The notes: generated by a model not told the origin, from the letters alone. Positions 26,692 to 35,879 are shown, counted from the stretch's first letter. The stretch: 64,000 bases of DNA from Verrucomicrobiota bacterium (GCA_022710725.1 JAKLGK010000003.1:372001-436000); one strand, 5' to 3'. Translations and numbers: made by a program.

Positions 26692-29534
26692 TTCTTCAAC
26701 CCCATGGCCTCGGCCAGGTACTTCCCGGTATGGGAGGCCGGCGACGCGACCAGCTCCTCCGGCGTGCCGCAGGCCACGATCTCGCCGCCAGCATCCCCGC
26801 CTTCGGGCCCCAGATCAATCACGTAATCCGCCGTCTTGATCACGTCGAGGTTGTGCTCGATCACCACCAGCGTGTTGCCGGCGTCGCGCAGCCGCTCGAG
26901 GACCTTCAGCAGCCGGTGCACGTCCGCGAAGTGCAGGCCGGTGGTCGGCTCGTCGAGCAGGTACAGCGTGCGCCCCGTGTCCTGCCGGCTCAACTCGGCG
27001 GAGAGCTTCACGCGCTGCGCCTCGCCGCCGGAGAGCGTCGTCGCCGGCTGCCCGAGTTGGAGGTAGCCCAGCCCGACCTCCGAGAGCGTCACCAGCTTGC
27101 GGGCGAGCCGCGGGATCGGCTGGAAGAACTCGACCGCCTCGTCGATGGTCAGGGCTAGGATCTCGGCGATGTTCTTCCCGCGGTAGCGGACCTCCAGGGT
27201 CTCCCGGTTGTACCGCTGCCCGCGGCACTGCTCGCAGGTGACGTAGACGTCCGGCAGGAAGTGCATCTCGATGCGCAGGATGCCGTCCCCCTTGCACCGC
27301 TCGCAGCGGCCGCCCTTGACGTTGAAGCTGTAGCGGCCCGGCCCGTAGCCGCGGACCCGCGAGGCGGGCAGCTGGGCGAAGAGGTCGCGGATCAGCGAGA
27401 AGGCCCCGGTGTACGTCGCCGGGTTGCTCCGCGGCGTGCGCCCGATCGGCGACTGGTCGATCACGATCACCTTGTCCAGGTATTCCATCCCGGTGATCTT
27501 CTTGTGACGGCCCGGCCTCTCGCGGGAGCCGTAGAAGCGGCGGAACAGCGCGCGCCGCAGGATCTCGTCCACCAGCGTGCTCTTGCCGCTGCCGGACACG
27601 CCGGTGACGCACACCAGCAGGCCCAGCGGAATGCGGACGTTGATGTTCTTGAGGTTGTTCTCCGCCGCGCCCTGGATCTCCAGCCACTCGCCCGGCGGCG
27701 CGTGCCGGACGCGCGGCACGTGGATCTCCACCTCCTTGCGCAGGTACTTCGCCGTCAGCGACTGGGGCGACTTCATCAGCTCCGGGACCGATCCCGCGAA
27801 TACGACCTCGCCCCCGTGCCGGCCGGCCCCGGGCCCGAGGTCGATCACGTGGTCGGCGGAAAGGATGGTCTGCTCGTCGTGCTCGACCACGACCACGGTG
27901 TTGCCGAGGTCGCGCAGGCCGAGCAGGGTGTCGATCAGCTTGCGGTTATCCCGCTGGTGCAGCCCGATGCTGGGCTCGTCGAGCACGTAGAGCACCCCGA
28001 CGAGCCCGGCGCCGACCTGCGTCGCCAGCCGGATGCGCTGGGCCTCGCCGCCGGACAGGCTCCCGCTCTCCCGGTCGAGGGTCAGGTAGTCCAACCCGAC
28101 GTCCACGAGGAAGGTCAGCCGCTCCCGGATCTCCTTGATGACCTCCCGGGCGATCTTCTGCTCCTGCTCGGTCAGCGGCAGCGCCGAAAAGAACTCCAGC
28201 GCTCGCTTGATGGACATCCGGGTGACGTCGACGATGGACTGGTCCCCCACGAGGCAGGCCATCGCCTCCGGGCGCAGCCGCGCGCCGCGGCAGGCGGTGC
28301 AGGGTTGCCGGCTCATGAACCCGGCGAGCTTCTGGCGCATGTAGTCGCTGTCCGTCTGCTCGTAGCGGCGCCGGAGGTTGGGGATGACACCCTCGAACGG
28401 CTTGCGGTACTTGTGGTACGCGCCGCCGCGCCAGAACCCGAACTCCACCTCCTCCTCGCCCGTCCCGTGCAGCAGGATCTCCCGGAACGATTCCGGCAGG
28501 TCGCGGTACTTCGTCTCCATGTCGATCTGGCCGTGCCGCGTGATGGCGCGAAGCAGGCCCTTGTAGTAGATCGCCGTCCGCCGCCCCCCGCCCTTCCACG
28601 CGCGCACCGCGCCCTCGTCCAGCGTCAGGTTCGGGTCGGGCACGATCAGGTCCTCGTCGAACACGAGCATCGTGCCGAGGCCGAGGCAGGTCGGGCAGGC
28701 GCCGTAGGGGCTGTTGAACGAGAAATGCCGCGCGGTGAGCGCGTCGAAGCTCAACTCGCAGTGCGGGCAGGCGTGCTTCTCGGAATACAGCTGCTCCACG
28801 GTCTTTCCGTCGGCGGCCGGGTACAGCGCCTGGAGCAGCCCCTCGCCCTGCTTGAGGGCGAGCTCCACGGAATCGGTCAGGCGGGCCCGGATCTTGTCGT
28901 TGAGCACCAGCCGGTCCACGACGACCTCGATGGTGTGTTTCTTGCGCTTGTCGAGGTCCGGCGCCTGGTCGAGCTCGATCATCTCCCCGTTGACCCGCGC
29001 CCGGACGAAGCCCTGCTTGCGGGCGGCCTCGAGGACCTCCTCGTGCTGCCCCTTTCGCCCGCGGATGAGCGGGGCCAGGAGGGTCAGCCGGGTGTTCGGC
29101 GGCAGCTTGAGCAGCTGCTCCACGATCTCCTCCGCGCTCTGCCGGCTGATGGGCCGGCCGCACTTCCAGCAATGGGCGTGGCCGACGCTGGCGTAGAGGA
29201 GGCGCAGGTAGTCGTGAATTTCCGTCGTCGTGGCGACGATGGAACGCGGGTTGGCGCCGGCGGTCCGCTGCTCGATGGCGATGGCGGGCGACAGGCCCTC
29301 GATGTGGTCCACCTCGGGCTTCTGCATCTGCTCGAGGAATTGCCGGGCGTACGCCGAGAGGCTTTCCACGTATTTCCGCTGCCCCTCGGCGTAGAGCGTG
29401 TCGAACGCCAGCGAGGATTTCCCGGATCCGCTCAAGCCGGTGACCACGGTCAGGGCGTTGCGCGGGATACGGACGGTGATGTCCTTCAGGTTATGCTCCC
29501 GCGCCCCCGCCACCAGGATATGGTCCGTGCTCAT
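26688..29534 (-). CDS. uvrA: Excinuclease ABC subunit A
   Basis: Protein of 948 residues, full length. UvrA recognises DNA damage and loads UvrB in nucleotide excision repair. Seen are Walker A of the first ATPase (GLSGSGKSS), the first zinc module (CWKCGRPIS), the second (CPHCELSF...CPTC), the ABC signature [11 protein letters not shown], the second Walker A (GVSGSGKST), a third Cys cluster (CERCKGDG...CEQC), and the second signature [11 protein letters not shown]. No uvrB or uvrC is near. Its stop overlaps the start of the TPR gene, an unusual partner for a repair gene. Confidence 0.98.
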   Translation of the reverse strand: MSTDHILVAGAREHNLKDITVRIPRNALTVVTGLSGSGKSSLAFDTLYAEGQRKYVESLSAYARQFLEQMQKPEVDHIEGLSPAIAIEQRTAGANPRSIVATTTEIHDYLRLLYASVGHAHCWKCGRPISRQSAEEIVEQLLKLPPNTRLTLLAPLIRGRKGQHEEVLEAARKQGFVRARVNGEMIELDQAPDLDKRKKHTIEVVVDRLVLNDKIRARLTDSVELALKQGEGLLQALYPAADGKTVEQLYSEKHACPHCELSFDALTARHFSFNSPYGACPTCLGLGTMLVFDEDLIVPDPNLTLDEGAVRAWKGGGRRTAIYYKGLLRAITRHGQIDMETKYRDLPESFREILLHGTGEEEVEFGFWRGGAYHKYRKPFEGVIPNLRRRYEQTDSDYMRQKLAGFMSRQPCTACRGARLRPEAMACLVGDQSIVDVTRMSIKRALEFFSALPLTEQEQKIAREVIKEIRERLTFLVDVGLDYLTLDRESGSLSGGEAQRIRLATQVGAGLVGVLYVLDEPSIGLHQRDNRKLIDTLLGLRDLGNTVVVVEHDEQTILSADHVIDLGPGAGRHGGEVVFAGSVPELMKSPQSLTAKYLRKEVEIHVPRVRHAPPGEWLEIQGAAENNLKNINVRIPLGLLVCVTGVSGSGKSTLVDEILRRALFRRFYGSRERPGRHKKITGMEYLDKVIVIDQSPIGRTPRSNPATYTGAFSLIRDLFAQLPASRVRGYGPGRYSFNVKGGRCERCKGDGILRIEMHFLPDVYVTCEQCRGQRYNRETLEVRYRGKNIAEILALTIDEAVEFFQPIPRLARKLVTLSEVGLGYLQLGQPATTLSGGEAQRVKLSAELSRQDTGRTLYLLDEPTTGLHFADVHRLLKVLERLRDAGNTLVVIEHNLDVIKTADYVIDLGPEGGDAGGEIVACGTPEELVASPASHTGKYLAEAMGLKK

Positions 29535-29641
29535 GAGTTCCGCTTTTTCGGGAAAGACTTAATCAGGAATACTAACACAGGTTGCCCGGATTGAAAACGG
29601 GGCAAATGGCGGCGCGGCCGGCTTCACCACCTCGCCGCGAG

Positions 29642-29679
29642 GTAACAAATACATTCACGAGTGTGAGGTGATTTGTTAC
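29642..29679. repeat. Palindromic intergenic element, family D (copy 1)
   Basis: A 38-base imperfect palindrome, GTAACAAATACATTCACGAG then TGTGAGGTGATTTGTTAC, lies between uvrA and the coiled-coil gene. The arms GTAACAAAT and ATTTGTTAC are perfect inverted repeats and the centre holds TCACGAGTGTGA. Copy 2 at 35841-35879 has the same plan with different bases in places. The remaining bases of the 29535-29706 gap show nothing else I can name. Confidence 0.7.
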
Positions 29680-29706
29680 GGATGGAGCGCGCCCCGGAGC
29701 GGGATG

Positions 29707-30582
29707 TCAGGGACCCGGCGGCGCCCCACCGGATCCGCCGGGCCCCCGCCCGCCGGGCGGTCCGCCGCGGAACATCCCGCGGGGAGAGGTGAGATCGATA
29801 ACGCTTTCCAGGTAGTCCGCGAACTCGGTCGCGGCCGCGCCGGCGTAACCGACCTGCTCGCCCAGTTCGATGAAGGTCCGGGCGCGCTCCTCTTCCAGCA
29901 ACGGGTTGAGCACCCGGGCCTTCTCGCGCAGGGCCTGCCCCAATTCCCTCCGCTGCTCCGGCGACAGCTCCGAGCGCATCTGCTCGCTCAACCGCCAGGT
30001 CTCGTCCAGCAGTTGCAGCATGAGATCGTACGACGCCTTCTCCTCGTCCGTCATCTTCGACGTGTCGCGCTTGAGGAAATACGCGGCCTTCTCGGCGTAC
30101 TGCCGGGACACCTCGCGTTGCCGCTCCTCCCGGCGTTTCTGCATTTCCTCGTAGCGGGCCGGATCGCGCTGCCGGAGGTCCTCCATCCAATCTCCGCGAT
30201 CGCGGCCCCGGCGGTCCTCCGGCGGCGGCCGGTTCGTGGCCCGGGCCTGCAGATCCCAGATGACCCGGTCCTTTTCGGCGAGGGCGGTCTCCAGTTCGCG
30301 GATCCGCGCCTGCGCCTCCGAGTCGTCTGCGCGGGCCACCGCGATGGCGGGGACTTCGGCCGGCGAGTCCTCGGGCGCCGGAGCGACGACGGCCGCCGAG
30401 GCCGACACCCGCGCCCGCAGCGTGTCCGCCTCGGCCCGCGCGGCGGCGGCCTGCTGCTCCGCGCGCGCGGCCCGGTTTAGATAGACGAGCGAGGCCACTA
30501 TCGAAGCGGCCGCCAGCATCACACAGACGCCCGGAAACAGCCTGCCGCCTCTTGAAGCCATCCTGTTCATTCTGCCATCCAT
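29707..30582 (-). CDS. Coiled-coil membrane-anchored protein, unknown family
   Basis: Protein of 291 residues; an internal ATG at 30570 is an alternative start and neither has a strong ribosome site. An N-terminal helix (LFPGVCVMLAAASIVASLVYL) anchors it. Next come a coiled coil (EQQAAAARAEADTLRARVSA, ARIRELETALAEKDRVIWDL), a charged Arg/Glu-rich region about residues 120-170 (EMQKRREERQREVSRQYAEKA), a helical region with KARVLNPLLEEERAR, and a Gly/Pro-rich tail (GGPPGGRGPGG). I do not recognise a family. It lies downstream of ribE on the same strand but 72 bases away. Confidence 0.7.
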   Translation of the reverse strand: MDGRMNRMASRGGRLFPGVCVMLAAASIVASLVYLNRAARAEQQAAAARAEADTLRARVSASAAVVAPAPEDSPAEVPAIAVARADDSEAQARIRELETALAEKDRVIWDLQARATNRPPPEDRRGRDRGDWMEDLRQRDPARYEEMQKRREERQREVSRQYAEKAAYFLKRDTSKMTDEEKASYDLMLQLLDETWRLSEQMRSELSPEQRRELGQALREKARVLNPLLEEERARTFIELGEQVGYAGAAATEFADYLESVIDLTSPRGMFRGGPPGGRGPGGSGGAPPGP

Positions 30583-30654
30583 CTTACTACGCGGCGAACC
30601 GCGCTATTACTGTTCCCTGCTGTCATGACGTTCCAAATCACGCCGCCGCTCCCT

Positions 30655-31299
30655 TCAGTTAATAAAACCCGCGCGGCGCAGGGAATCCATCGTCACGCTC
30701 GAACCGCCGCCGCCCGAGGACAACAGGCGTTTTACGTACTTGCCCAGGATGTCGGTTTCAATATTGACCGGATCGCCGGGGTTCAAGTCCGCCAGCGTCG
30801 TATGGGTCCAGGTGTGCGGGATGATATGGACGCTGAAGGTGCGATCCGAAAGGGACACGACGGTCAGGCTGATGCCGTCGCAGGTCACGGAGCCCTTCGG
30901 CACCAGGCCGTCGCGGAGGGCCTCCGCCACCTCGACCTCGAGGACCCAGTCCCGGCCGGCATTCCGCGCGCCCCGCACGATGCCAATGCCGTCCACGTGG
31001 CCGGTGACAAGATGCCCGCCGAGGGCGTCGCCCGCCCGCAGGGCCCGCTCGAGGTTCACCCGGTCGCCCGGTTTCTTCCGCCCCAGGTTGGTCCTCTGGA
31101 ATGTCTCCTGCAGGGCGTCGAATGTCAGGCGGTCGCCCTGGAAGGACGCCAGCGTCAGGCACGCGCCGGACACCGCGATACTCTCGCCGACGGCCAGCGG
31201 CGTCTCCCACGGGGACGCCTGCACGACCAGGCGGCCTTCTTCGGCCGTGACGTTCACGGAAAGCACGCGGCCGGTTTTCTGGATCAATCCCGTAAACAT
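30655..31299 (-). CDS. ribE: Riboflavin synthase, alpha subunit
   Basis: Protein of 214 residues made of two lumazine-binding barrels. It dismutates two 6,7-dimethyl-8-ribityllumazines to riboflavin. Each barrel has its motif: MFTGLIQKTGRV with VSGACLTLASF in the first, and GHLVTGHVDGIG with VTCDGISLTVVS in the second. The FTGLI start is universal in the family. Last of the riboswitch-controlled rib genes, 3 bases after ribD. The symbol ribC is used for the same enzyme in some genomes. Confidence 0.96.
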   Translation of the reverse strand: MFTGLIQKTGRVLSVNVTAEEGRLVVQASPWETPLAVGESIAVSGACLTLASFQGDRLTFDALQETFQRTNLGRKKPGDRVNLERALRAGDALGGHLVTGHVDGIGIVRGARNAGRDWVLEVEVAEALRDGLVPKGSVTCDGISLTVVSLSDRTFSVHIIPHTWTHTTLADLNPGDPVNIETDILGKYVKRLLSSGGGGSSVTMDSLRRAGFIN

Positions 31300-31302
31300 G
31301 AG

Positions 31303-32385
31303 TTACTCCGGCAAGGCTTTCACCATGATGTCCGGGCCGCACCGCTCGACGGAAATAAAACGAAGCCGGGGCCGGCCCGCCATGCGCCAGCCGCGCCCCC
31401 CGACCACGGCGGTCGCGCGGCCGCCCAGGAAGGACGGCGAAATGAAGAACAGATAGTTGTCGACCAAGCCGCCCTCGATCAGCGAGGCCGCCAGTTCCCC
31501 GCCGCCCTCGCAGAGCACGTGCAGCAAGCCCAGCTGGCCCAGTCCGTCCAGCAGCGCGCCCGCCGGCAGCCGCCCTGCCTTCGCGCGGATGCGCAGCACG
31601 CGCGCGCCGGCCGCCTGGAGGGCCTTCACCCGCGCCGACGCACAAGTGTTCGATACGGTTAAAAGGGTCTGATCCGCATGGCCATCGGACAGCACCTTGG
31701 CTGACGCCGGGACCCGTCCGTCGGGCGCCAGGACGATGCGCCAAGGTTTCCGTCCCTTCGCGGGCACCGGCAGGAGAGAAGGATTATCCTTGAGCAATGT
31801 GTTTTTCCCCACGAGGACGCCGTCCACGCGGCGGCGCAGGGTCTGCACTTTCCGGCGGGCCGCCGGACCCGTGATCCAGCGCGAGGCGCCCGTCTCATCG
31901 GCGATCCGGCCGTCCAGGGTCATGCCCATCTTCAGCGTCACGAACGGGCGCCGGGCCAGGATCCACTTGGCGAACGGCGCAAGCAACGCCCGCGCCTCGC
32001 CTTCGAGAACGCCCGCCACGACTCTCACGCCGGCCCGCCGCAGCAACCGGAGCCCGCGCCCCGCGTGGGCGGGATTCGGGTCGCGCGTGCCAACGATCAC
32101 CTCCGCGATCCCCGCCTTCAGGATGGCTTCCGTGCAGGGCGGCGTGCGTCCCTGGGTGCAGCAGGGCTCGAGCGTGACGTATAGCGTCGCGCCGCGCGCC
32201 CGCTTCCCCGCTCGGCGCAGGGCATACACCTCCGCATGCGGTCCGCCGGCTTTCCGGTGCCAGCCCTCGCCGACAATCCGTCCGTTCCGCACGACGACCG
32301 CGCCTACCGCCGGGTTCGGGCGGGTCAGCCCCTCGCCCCGACGGCCCAGGTCCAGCGCCCGCCGCATGTACAGCTCGTGCTTCAT
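31303..32385 (-). CDS. ribD: Bifunctional riboflavin deaminase/reductase
   Basis: Protein of 360 residues. The N-terminal deaminase has the zinc motif HAEVYAL and PCCTQGRTPPC. The C-terminal reductase (from about residue 145, PFVTLKMGMTLDGRIA) has the family's DGR site and the NADPH-binding stretch VLCEGGGELAASL. It carries out the second and third steps of riboflavin synthesis from GTP. The ATG overlaps the ftsY stop (ATGA). It is read in the riboswitch-led unit ribBA-ribH-nusB-ftsY-ribD-ribE. Confidence 0.96.
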   Translation of the reverse strand: MKHELYMRRALDLGRRGEGLTRPNPAVGAVVVRNGRIVGEGWHRKAGGPHAEVYALRRAGKRARGATLYVTLEPCCTQGRTPPCTEAILKAGIAEVIVGTRDPNPAHAGRGLRLLRRAGVRVVAGVLEGEARALLAPFAKWILARRPFVTLKMGMTLDGRIADETGASRWITGPAARRKVQTLRRRVDGVLVGKNTLLKDNPSLLPVPAKGRKPWRIVLAPDGRVPASAKVLSDGHADQTLLTVSNTCASARVKALQAAGARVLRIRAKAGRLPAGALLDGLGQLGLLHVLCEGGGELAASLIEGGLVDNYLFFISPSFLGGRATAVVGGRGWRMAGRPRLRFISVERCGPDIMVKALPE

Positions 32386-33305
32386 GTCCCGGCCGGCTCG
32401 GTCTCCGCCTCCTTGCCCAGCAGGGCATCGACAAATTCATCGGGATCGAACGGCGCCAGCGAATCCGCGCTCTCGCCCAGGCCGGCGAACCGGATCGGGA
32501 TGCCCAGGTCCCGGGTCACGCCGAAAACGAAGCCCGCCTTGGCGGAGCCGTCCAGCTTGGCCACGATCGCGCCGGTCAGCGGGACGGCCTCATGAAAGAC
32601 CCGCGCCTGGGCCAGCGCGTTCTGGCCCAGCGTCGCGTCGAGCACGATCCAGGTCTCGTGCGGCGCGCCCGGCAGCCGCTTGTTCAGCGCGCCGCGGACC
32701 TTCTGCAACTCCTGCATGAGCGGCTGCTTCGTGTGCATGCGGCCGGCCGTGTCGACGATGAGCGCGTCTTTCTTCCGCGCAATCGCCGCGTCGAGCGCGT
32801 CGTAGGCGACCGCGGCCGCGTCCGCGTTCGGCGCGCCGGCCACCGATTCCACGTCCAGGTGATCGGCCCACCACTTCAACTGGTCGACGCCGGCGGCGCG
32901 GAACGTGTCCGCGGCGCCCAGGAGGGGGTTCAACCCGGCCTCGAGGGCGCGGCGGGCCAGCTTGGCGGACGTGGTCGTCTTGCCGGACCCGTTGACCCCC
33001 ACGACGAGAATAACCAGCGGCCGGGGCTGGGGCGGCCATGAGAACGGCCCCTCGCCGACGCCTTTCAGGCTGTCGCGGAGGATCTGCCGCAGCATTTCCC
33101 GGCGGGAAACCCGCAGGCCCGCGTAGGCCTGCTCCATCTCGGCCACCAGCTTCGTGGCCAGTTGCACGGGGACGTCGGCGAGCAGCAGGGTCTCCTCCAG
33201 TTCTTCGAAGGAAACGTCCTCCTTCTTGCGGCCTGAAAACACGCGCGACAGGACGCCGGCGATCTGCCGGCGCGTGCGCGCGAGGGCGTCAATCCACGTG
33301 ACCAC
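32382..33305 (-). CDS. ftsY: Signal recognition particle receptor FtsY
   Basis: Protein of 307 residues, consisting only of the N and G domains; the acidic A domain of proteobacterial FtsY is absent. GTPase motifs are GVNGSGKTTTSAKLA (G1), GAADTFRAAGVDQL, DTAGRMHTK (G3) and AKLDGSAKAG (G4 region). It docks SRP-ribosome complexes at the inner membrane. The gene overlaps nusB by 17 bases and ribD by 4. Its place inside a riboflavin operon is unusual. Confidence 0.96.
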   Translation of the reverse strand: MVTWIDALARTRRQIAGVLSRVFSGRKKEDVSFEELEETLLLADVPVQLATKLVAEMEQAYAGLRVSRREMLRQILRDSLKGVGEGPFSWPPQPRPLVILVVGVNGSGKTTTSAKLARRALEAGLNPLLGAADTFRAAGVDQLKWWADHLDVESVAGAPNADAAAVAYDALDAAIARKKDALIVDTAGRMHTKQPLMQELQKVRGALNKRLPGAPHETWIVLDATLGQNALAQARVFHEAVPLTGAIVAKLDGSAKAGFVFGVTRDLGIPIRFAGLGESADSLAPFDPDEFVDALLGKEAETEPAGT

Positions 33306-33759
33306 GGGCCAGCTTCTCCTTCTTCCCGGCGGCCGGGTGGGCCGCGCGGGCCGGGCGGTCGATGTCCTTGCGCGCGCGGTCGAGGATGCCGTTGACGAAT
33401 TTCCCGGATTCGGAGCCGCTCAACTCCTTGGCGAGTTCGACGGCTTCGTTGATGGACACCACGGGCGGCACATCGGGGCAGTGCAGCATCTCGTACAGGC
33501 CTACGCGCATCACGTTGCGGTCCACGGCGCCCATCCGCTTGAGGTCCCAGTTCTCGGCGTATTTCTGGATCAGCTGGTCCAGTTCCGCGCGCCGGGTATC
33601 CACGCCCCGGATGAGCTCTTCCGCGAACCGGCGTGCCGACGGCGCGCCCTTGACCCCGGCCCAGAAGAGCTCCAGGGCGGGTTCCAGGTCATCCTGATTG
33701 AAATCCCGCTGGAACAGGAACTGAACCGCCCACTGCCTCGCCTCGTGCCGTCCACCCAT
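33289..33759 (-). CDS. nusB: Transcription antitermination factor NusB
   Basis: Protein of 156 residues. The NusB fold is marked by REA-like start (HEARQWAVQFLFQRDF), WDLKRMGAVDRNVMRVGLYEML and PPVVSINEAVELAKEL...KFVNGILDR. It binds boxA RNA with NusE for rRNA antitermination. A basic, Ala-rich tail follows the domain. It starts 7 bases after ribH, a ribH-nusB arrangement common in bacteria, and overlaps ftsY by 17 bases. Confidence 0.95.
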   Translation of the reverse strand: MGGRHEARQWAVQFLFQRDFNQDDLEPALELFWAGVKGAPSARRFAEELIRGVDTRRAELDQLIQKYAENWDLKRMGAVDRNVMRVGLYEMLHCPDVPPVVSINEAVELAKELSGSESGKFVNGILDRARKDIDRPARAAHPAAGKKEKLARGHVD

Positions 33760-33766
33760 GGGTCAC

Positions 33767-34237
33767 CTATTTCCAGTTGCCGAGCAGGTTAGCCATTTCG
33801 ATCGCGGACTGCGCGGCGTTCCAGCCCCGGTTGCCGGACTTCGTGCCGCAGCGCTCGATCGCCTGGTCGAGGTTTTCCGCGGCGACGACGCCGTCGATCA
33901 CCGGCACGCCGCTCTCCAGCGCGATCTGCATCAGCGCCCGCGCCAGCTGGGTGTTGATCAGCTCGGCGTGCGGCGTGGCGCCCTGGATCACGGCGCCCAG
34001 CGCCACGACGGCGGAGTACTTCTTGCCCTGCGCCAGCTTCTGGGCCGCCAGCGGGATCTCGTACGCGCCCGGGACCCACGCGACGGCGATGTCCGCCTCG
34101 GCCGCGCCGTGGCGCGACAGGCAGTCCACCGCGCCCGCGAGAAGCTGCCTCGTGAGGAAGTCGTTGAAACGGCTCACCACGATGCCGAACTTCAGCCCGG
34201 CGGCATTCAACTGACCGGCGTATTCCTTCGTGCTCAT
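33767..34237 (-). CDS. ribH: 6,7-dimethyl-8-ribityllumazine synthase
   Basis: Protein of 156 residues from ATG 34237, preceded by AAAGGAGC. It makes lumazine from the RibB and RibD products. Motifs are FGIVVSRFNDFLTRQLL, VPGAYEIPLAAQ, ALGAVIQGATPHAELI and PVIDGVVAAENLDQAIER. An upstream in-frame ATG at 34300 is rejected because the added part is read from a palindromic repeat. Confidence 0.96.
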   Translation of the reverse strand: MSTKEYAGQLNAAGLKFGIVVSRFNDFLTRQLLAGAVDCLSRHGAAEADIAVAWVPGAYEIPLAAQKLAQGKKYSAVVALGAVIQGATPHAELINTQLARALMQIALESGVPVIDGVVAAENLDQAIERCGTKSGNRGWNAAQSAIEMANLLGNWK

Positions 34238-34258
34238 GTGTTGCTCCTTTCCCAGCAG

Positions 34259-34310
34259 GTAGGGCGCGCTGGCCCAGCGCGCCTCGGCGGCTTGAGCCAA
34301 GCCGCCCTAC
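34259..34310. repeat. Palindromic intergenic element, family C (copy 2)
   Basis: A 52-base element running from GTAGGGCGCGCTGGCCCAGC to CCAAGCCGCCCTAC. It has the same plan as 5013-5063: GTAGGG/CCCTAC ends, then two GC-rich inner hairpins (GCGCGCTGG/CCAGCGCGC and GGCGGCTTG/CAAGCCGCC). It sits in the ribBA-ribH gap, inside an operon, and might make a processing site or slow transcription. Confidence 0.75.
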
Positions 34311-34344
34311 CCAGCTCTCATTTGTTGTCTTATGGCCAACGATC

Positions 34345-35568
34345 TCACAGCCAGTGCCCCAGCTTGGTCTTCTTCGTCTCCAGGTAGCGCTCGTTGTGTT
34401 CCGTCGGGGGCAGGACCAGCGCGACCCGCTCGACGACTTCCAGCCCGTGCCCCTTCAACCCGATGATCTTGCGCGGGTTGTTGGTCAGCAGACGGATCCG
34501 GCGCAGGCCGAGGTCCGCCAGGATCTGCGCGCCGATGCCGTAGTCCCGCAGGTCGGCGTCGAAGCCCAACTTCTGGTTCGCCTCCACGGTGTCCAGGCCC
34601 GCCTCCTGCAGCTCGTAGGCATGCAGCTTCTTCGCCAGGCCGATGCCCCGGCCCTCCTGCCGCATGTAGAGCACCACGCCGTGCCCCTCGCGCGCGATCA
34701 TCTCCATCGCCGCCTTCAGTTGCGTGCCGCAGTCGCAGCGCAGCGAGCCGAAGACGTCGCCCGTCAGGCACTCGCTGTGGACGCGCACCAGCGGCGCGGG
34801 CTGCTCGGCGGGCCGGCCCATGACCAGGGCCAGGTGATGGTGTTCGTCCGGCAGCGAGCGGTAGAGGTACAGGTCGAAGCGGCCGGCCTCCGTCGGCAGG
34901 CTGACCTTGCGCTCGAGTTCGACCAGCTTCTCGCGCTTGCGGCGCCACGCCACGAGGTCCGCGATGGTGATGATCTTGAGCCCGTGCCTCGCGGCGAACG
35001 CCAGCAGGTCCGGCAGCCGCGCCATGCGGCCGTCGTCGTTGATGATCTCGCAGATCACGCCCGACGGGTCCAGCCCGGCGAGCCGGGCCAGGTCCACGGC
35101 CGCCTCGGTATGGCCAGTCCGCCGCAACACCCCCCCCGGGGAGGCCTCCAGCGGAAACACGTGCCCGCCTCGCACCAGATCCTCGGGCCGGGTGTTTTTT
35201 CCAATAAGGACGCGGACGGTTTGCGCCCGGTCAAAAGCGCTGATGCCGGTCGATACTCCCTCGCGAGCATCCACCGACTGCATGAAGGCGGTGGCGAACC
35301 GCCCGCCCTCGCCCGGCGGGCCCATGCGGGTGAGGTGGAGGCGCTGCAAGGCTTCCTTCTCCATGGACACGCAGATCAGGCCGCGCCCGTGCTTGGCCAT
35401 GAAATTGATGCCCTCGGGCGTCACCTTCTCCGCCGCGAGCACGAGGTCGCCCTCGTTTTCCCGCTTCTCGTCGTCCACGACGACGACCAGTTCCCCGTTC
35501 CGGACGGCCTCGACGGCTTCCGGGATGGGGCTGAACGGGCCGGCCTTTTCCCTGTCTTCTTTGCTCAT
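34345..35568 (-). CDS. ribBA: Bifunctional DHBP synthase / GTP cyclohydrolase II
   Basis: Protein of 407 residues from ATG 35568. The N-terminal DHBP synthase half has DDEKRENEGDLVLAAE, FMAKHGRGLICV and GHTEAAVDLARLAG. The C-terminal GTP cyclohydrolase II half has RVHSECLTGDVFGSLRCDCG (zinc Cys residues) and YMRQEGRGIGL. Together they start both arms of riboflavin synthesis. The ATG follows a run of seven T, the tail of an intrinsic terminator, and an FMN riboswitch lies just upstream. There is no free Shine-Dalgarno sequence: the only candidate (GGGGCG) is in the terminator stem. An in-frame ATG at 35685 lies inside the riboswitch and is rejected. Confidence 0.95.
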   Translation of the reverse strand: MSKEDREKAGPFSPIPEAVEAVRNGELVVVVDDEKRENEGDLVLAAEKVTPEGINFMAKHGRGLICVSMEKEALQRLHLTRMGPPGEGGRFATAFMQSVDAREGVSTGISAFDRAQTVRVLIGKNTRPEDLVRGGHVFPLEASPGGVLRRTGHTEAAVDLARLAGLDPSGVICEIINDDGRMARLPDLLAFAARHGLKIITIADLVAWRRKREKLVELERKVSLPTEAGRFDLYLYRSLPDEHHHLALVMGRPAEQPAPLVRVHSECLTGDVFGSLRCDCGTQLKAAMEMIAREGHGVVLYMRQEGRGIGLAKKLHAYELQEAGLDTVEANQKLGFDADLRDYGIGAQILADLGLRRIRLLTNNPRKIIGLKGHGLEVVERVALVLPPTEHNERYLETKKTKLGHWL

Positions 35569-35598
35569 AAAAAAACGCCCCGGGAAATATCCCAGGGC
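35569..35598 (-). terminator. FMN-responsive intrinsic terminator abutting the ribBA start codon
   Basis: On the minus strand a 9-pair stem GCCCTGGGA / TCCCGGGGC (35577-35598) is followed by GTTTTTTT (35569-35576) and then directly by the ribBA ATG. It is the expected expression platform of the riboswitch ending at 35619. Because the only Shine-Dalgarno-like bases are in the 3' arm, the hairpin could block translation as well as transcription. Confidence 0.8.
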
Positions 35599-35618
35599 CA
35601 AAGCACGCGCCGCGCCTC

Positions 35619-35780
35619 GATCTTCTTCCATCCAGACTTTACTGTCGGCTGCGGATCGGCCGTTTTTTTCCCGGCCTGACCACATCAGTCCCGATCGCTC
35701 GGGAGTCGCGGGCTTTCACCGCCGGTCAGGAATTCCCCGTCGCGCTGCCGCGATCAGAGTCACCTTGCCCTGAAGATCTT
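35619..35780 (-). promoter_or_regulatory. FMN riboswitch (RFN element)
   Basis: Read on the minus strand, the conserved RFN core is present: closing stem GATCTTC (35772-35778) with GAAGATC (35619-35625), AGGGCAAGGTGA, GACCGGCGGTGAAAGCCCGCGA, GTGGTCAGGCCGG, CAGCCGACAGTAAAGTC and TGGATGGAAGAAG. One variable stem has an extra GC-rich hairpin (GCGGCAGCGCGAC). Bound FMN is expected to release the terminator downstream and shut off ribBA-ribH-nusB-ftsY-ribD-ribE. Confidence 0.95.
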
Positions 35781-35840
35781 TCCGGAGACGAACCTACTCC
35801 CGACGCCCCCGGCGCGCAAGCGTGAAGCGAGCCATCCCGG

Positions 35841-35879
35841 TGAAACATATTCAGTCACGGCCGTGAAGTAATATGTTAC
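35841..35879. repeat. Palindromic intergenic element, family D (copy 2)
   Basis: A 39-base imperfect palindrome, TGAAACATATTCAGTCACGG then CCGTGAAGTAATATGTTAC. The arms AACATATT and AATATGTT are inverted repeats and the centre TCACGGCCGTGA is a perfect palindrome. It has the same plan as 29642-29679. It lies in the gap 35781-35927 between the lpxA stop and the riboswitch; nothing else is seen there. Confidence 0.72.

Noticed and set aside
23299..26826. Very long open frame (over 1100 codons) on the plus strand opposite the ExbB/ExbD/TPR genes
   Set aside because: Composition is that of the reverse of real genes (Arg/Gly/Pro/His/Gln-rich), with no family motif, and the opposite strand encodes clear ExbB, ExbD and TPR proteins. 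High GC makes stop codons rare in the antisense frames.
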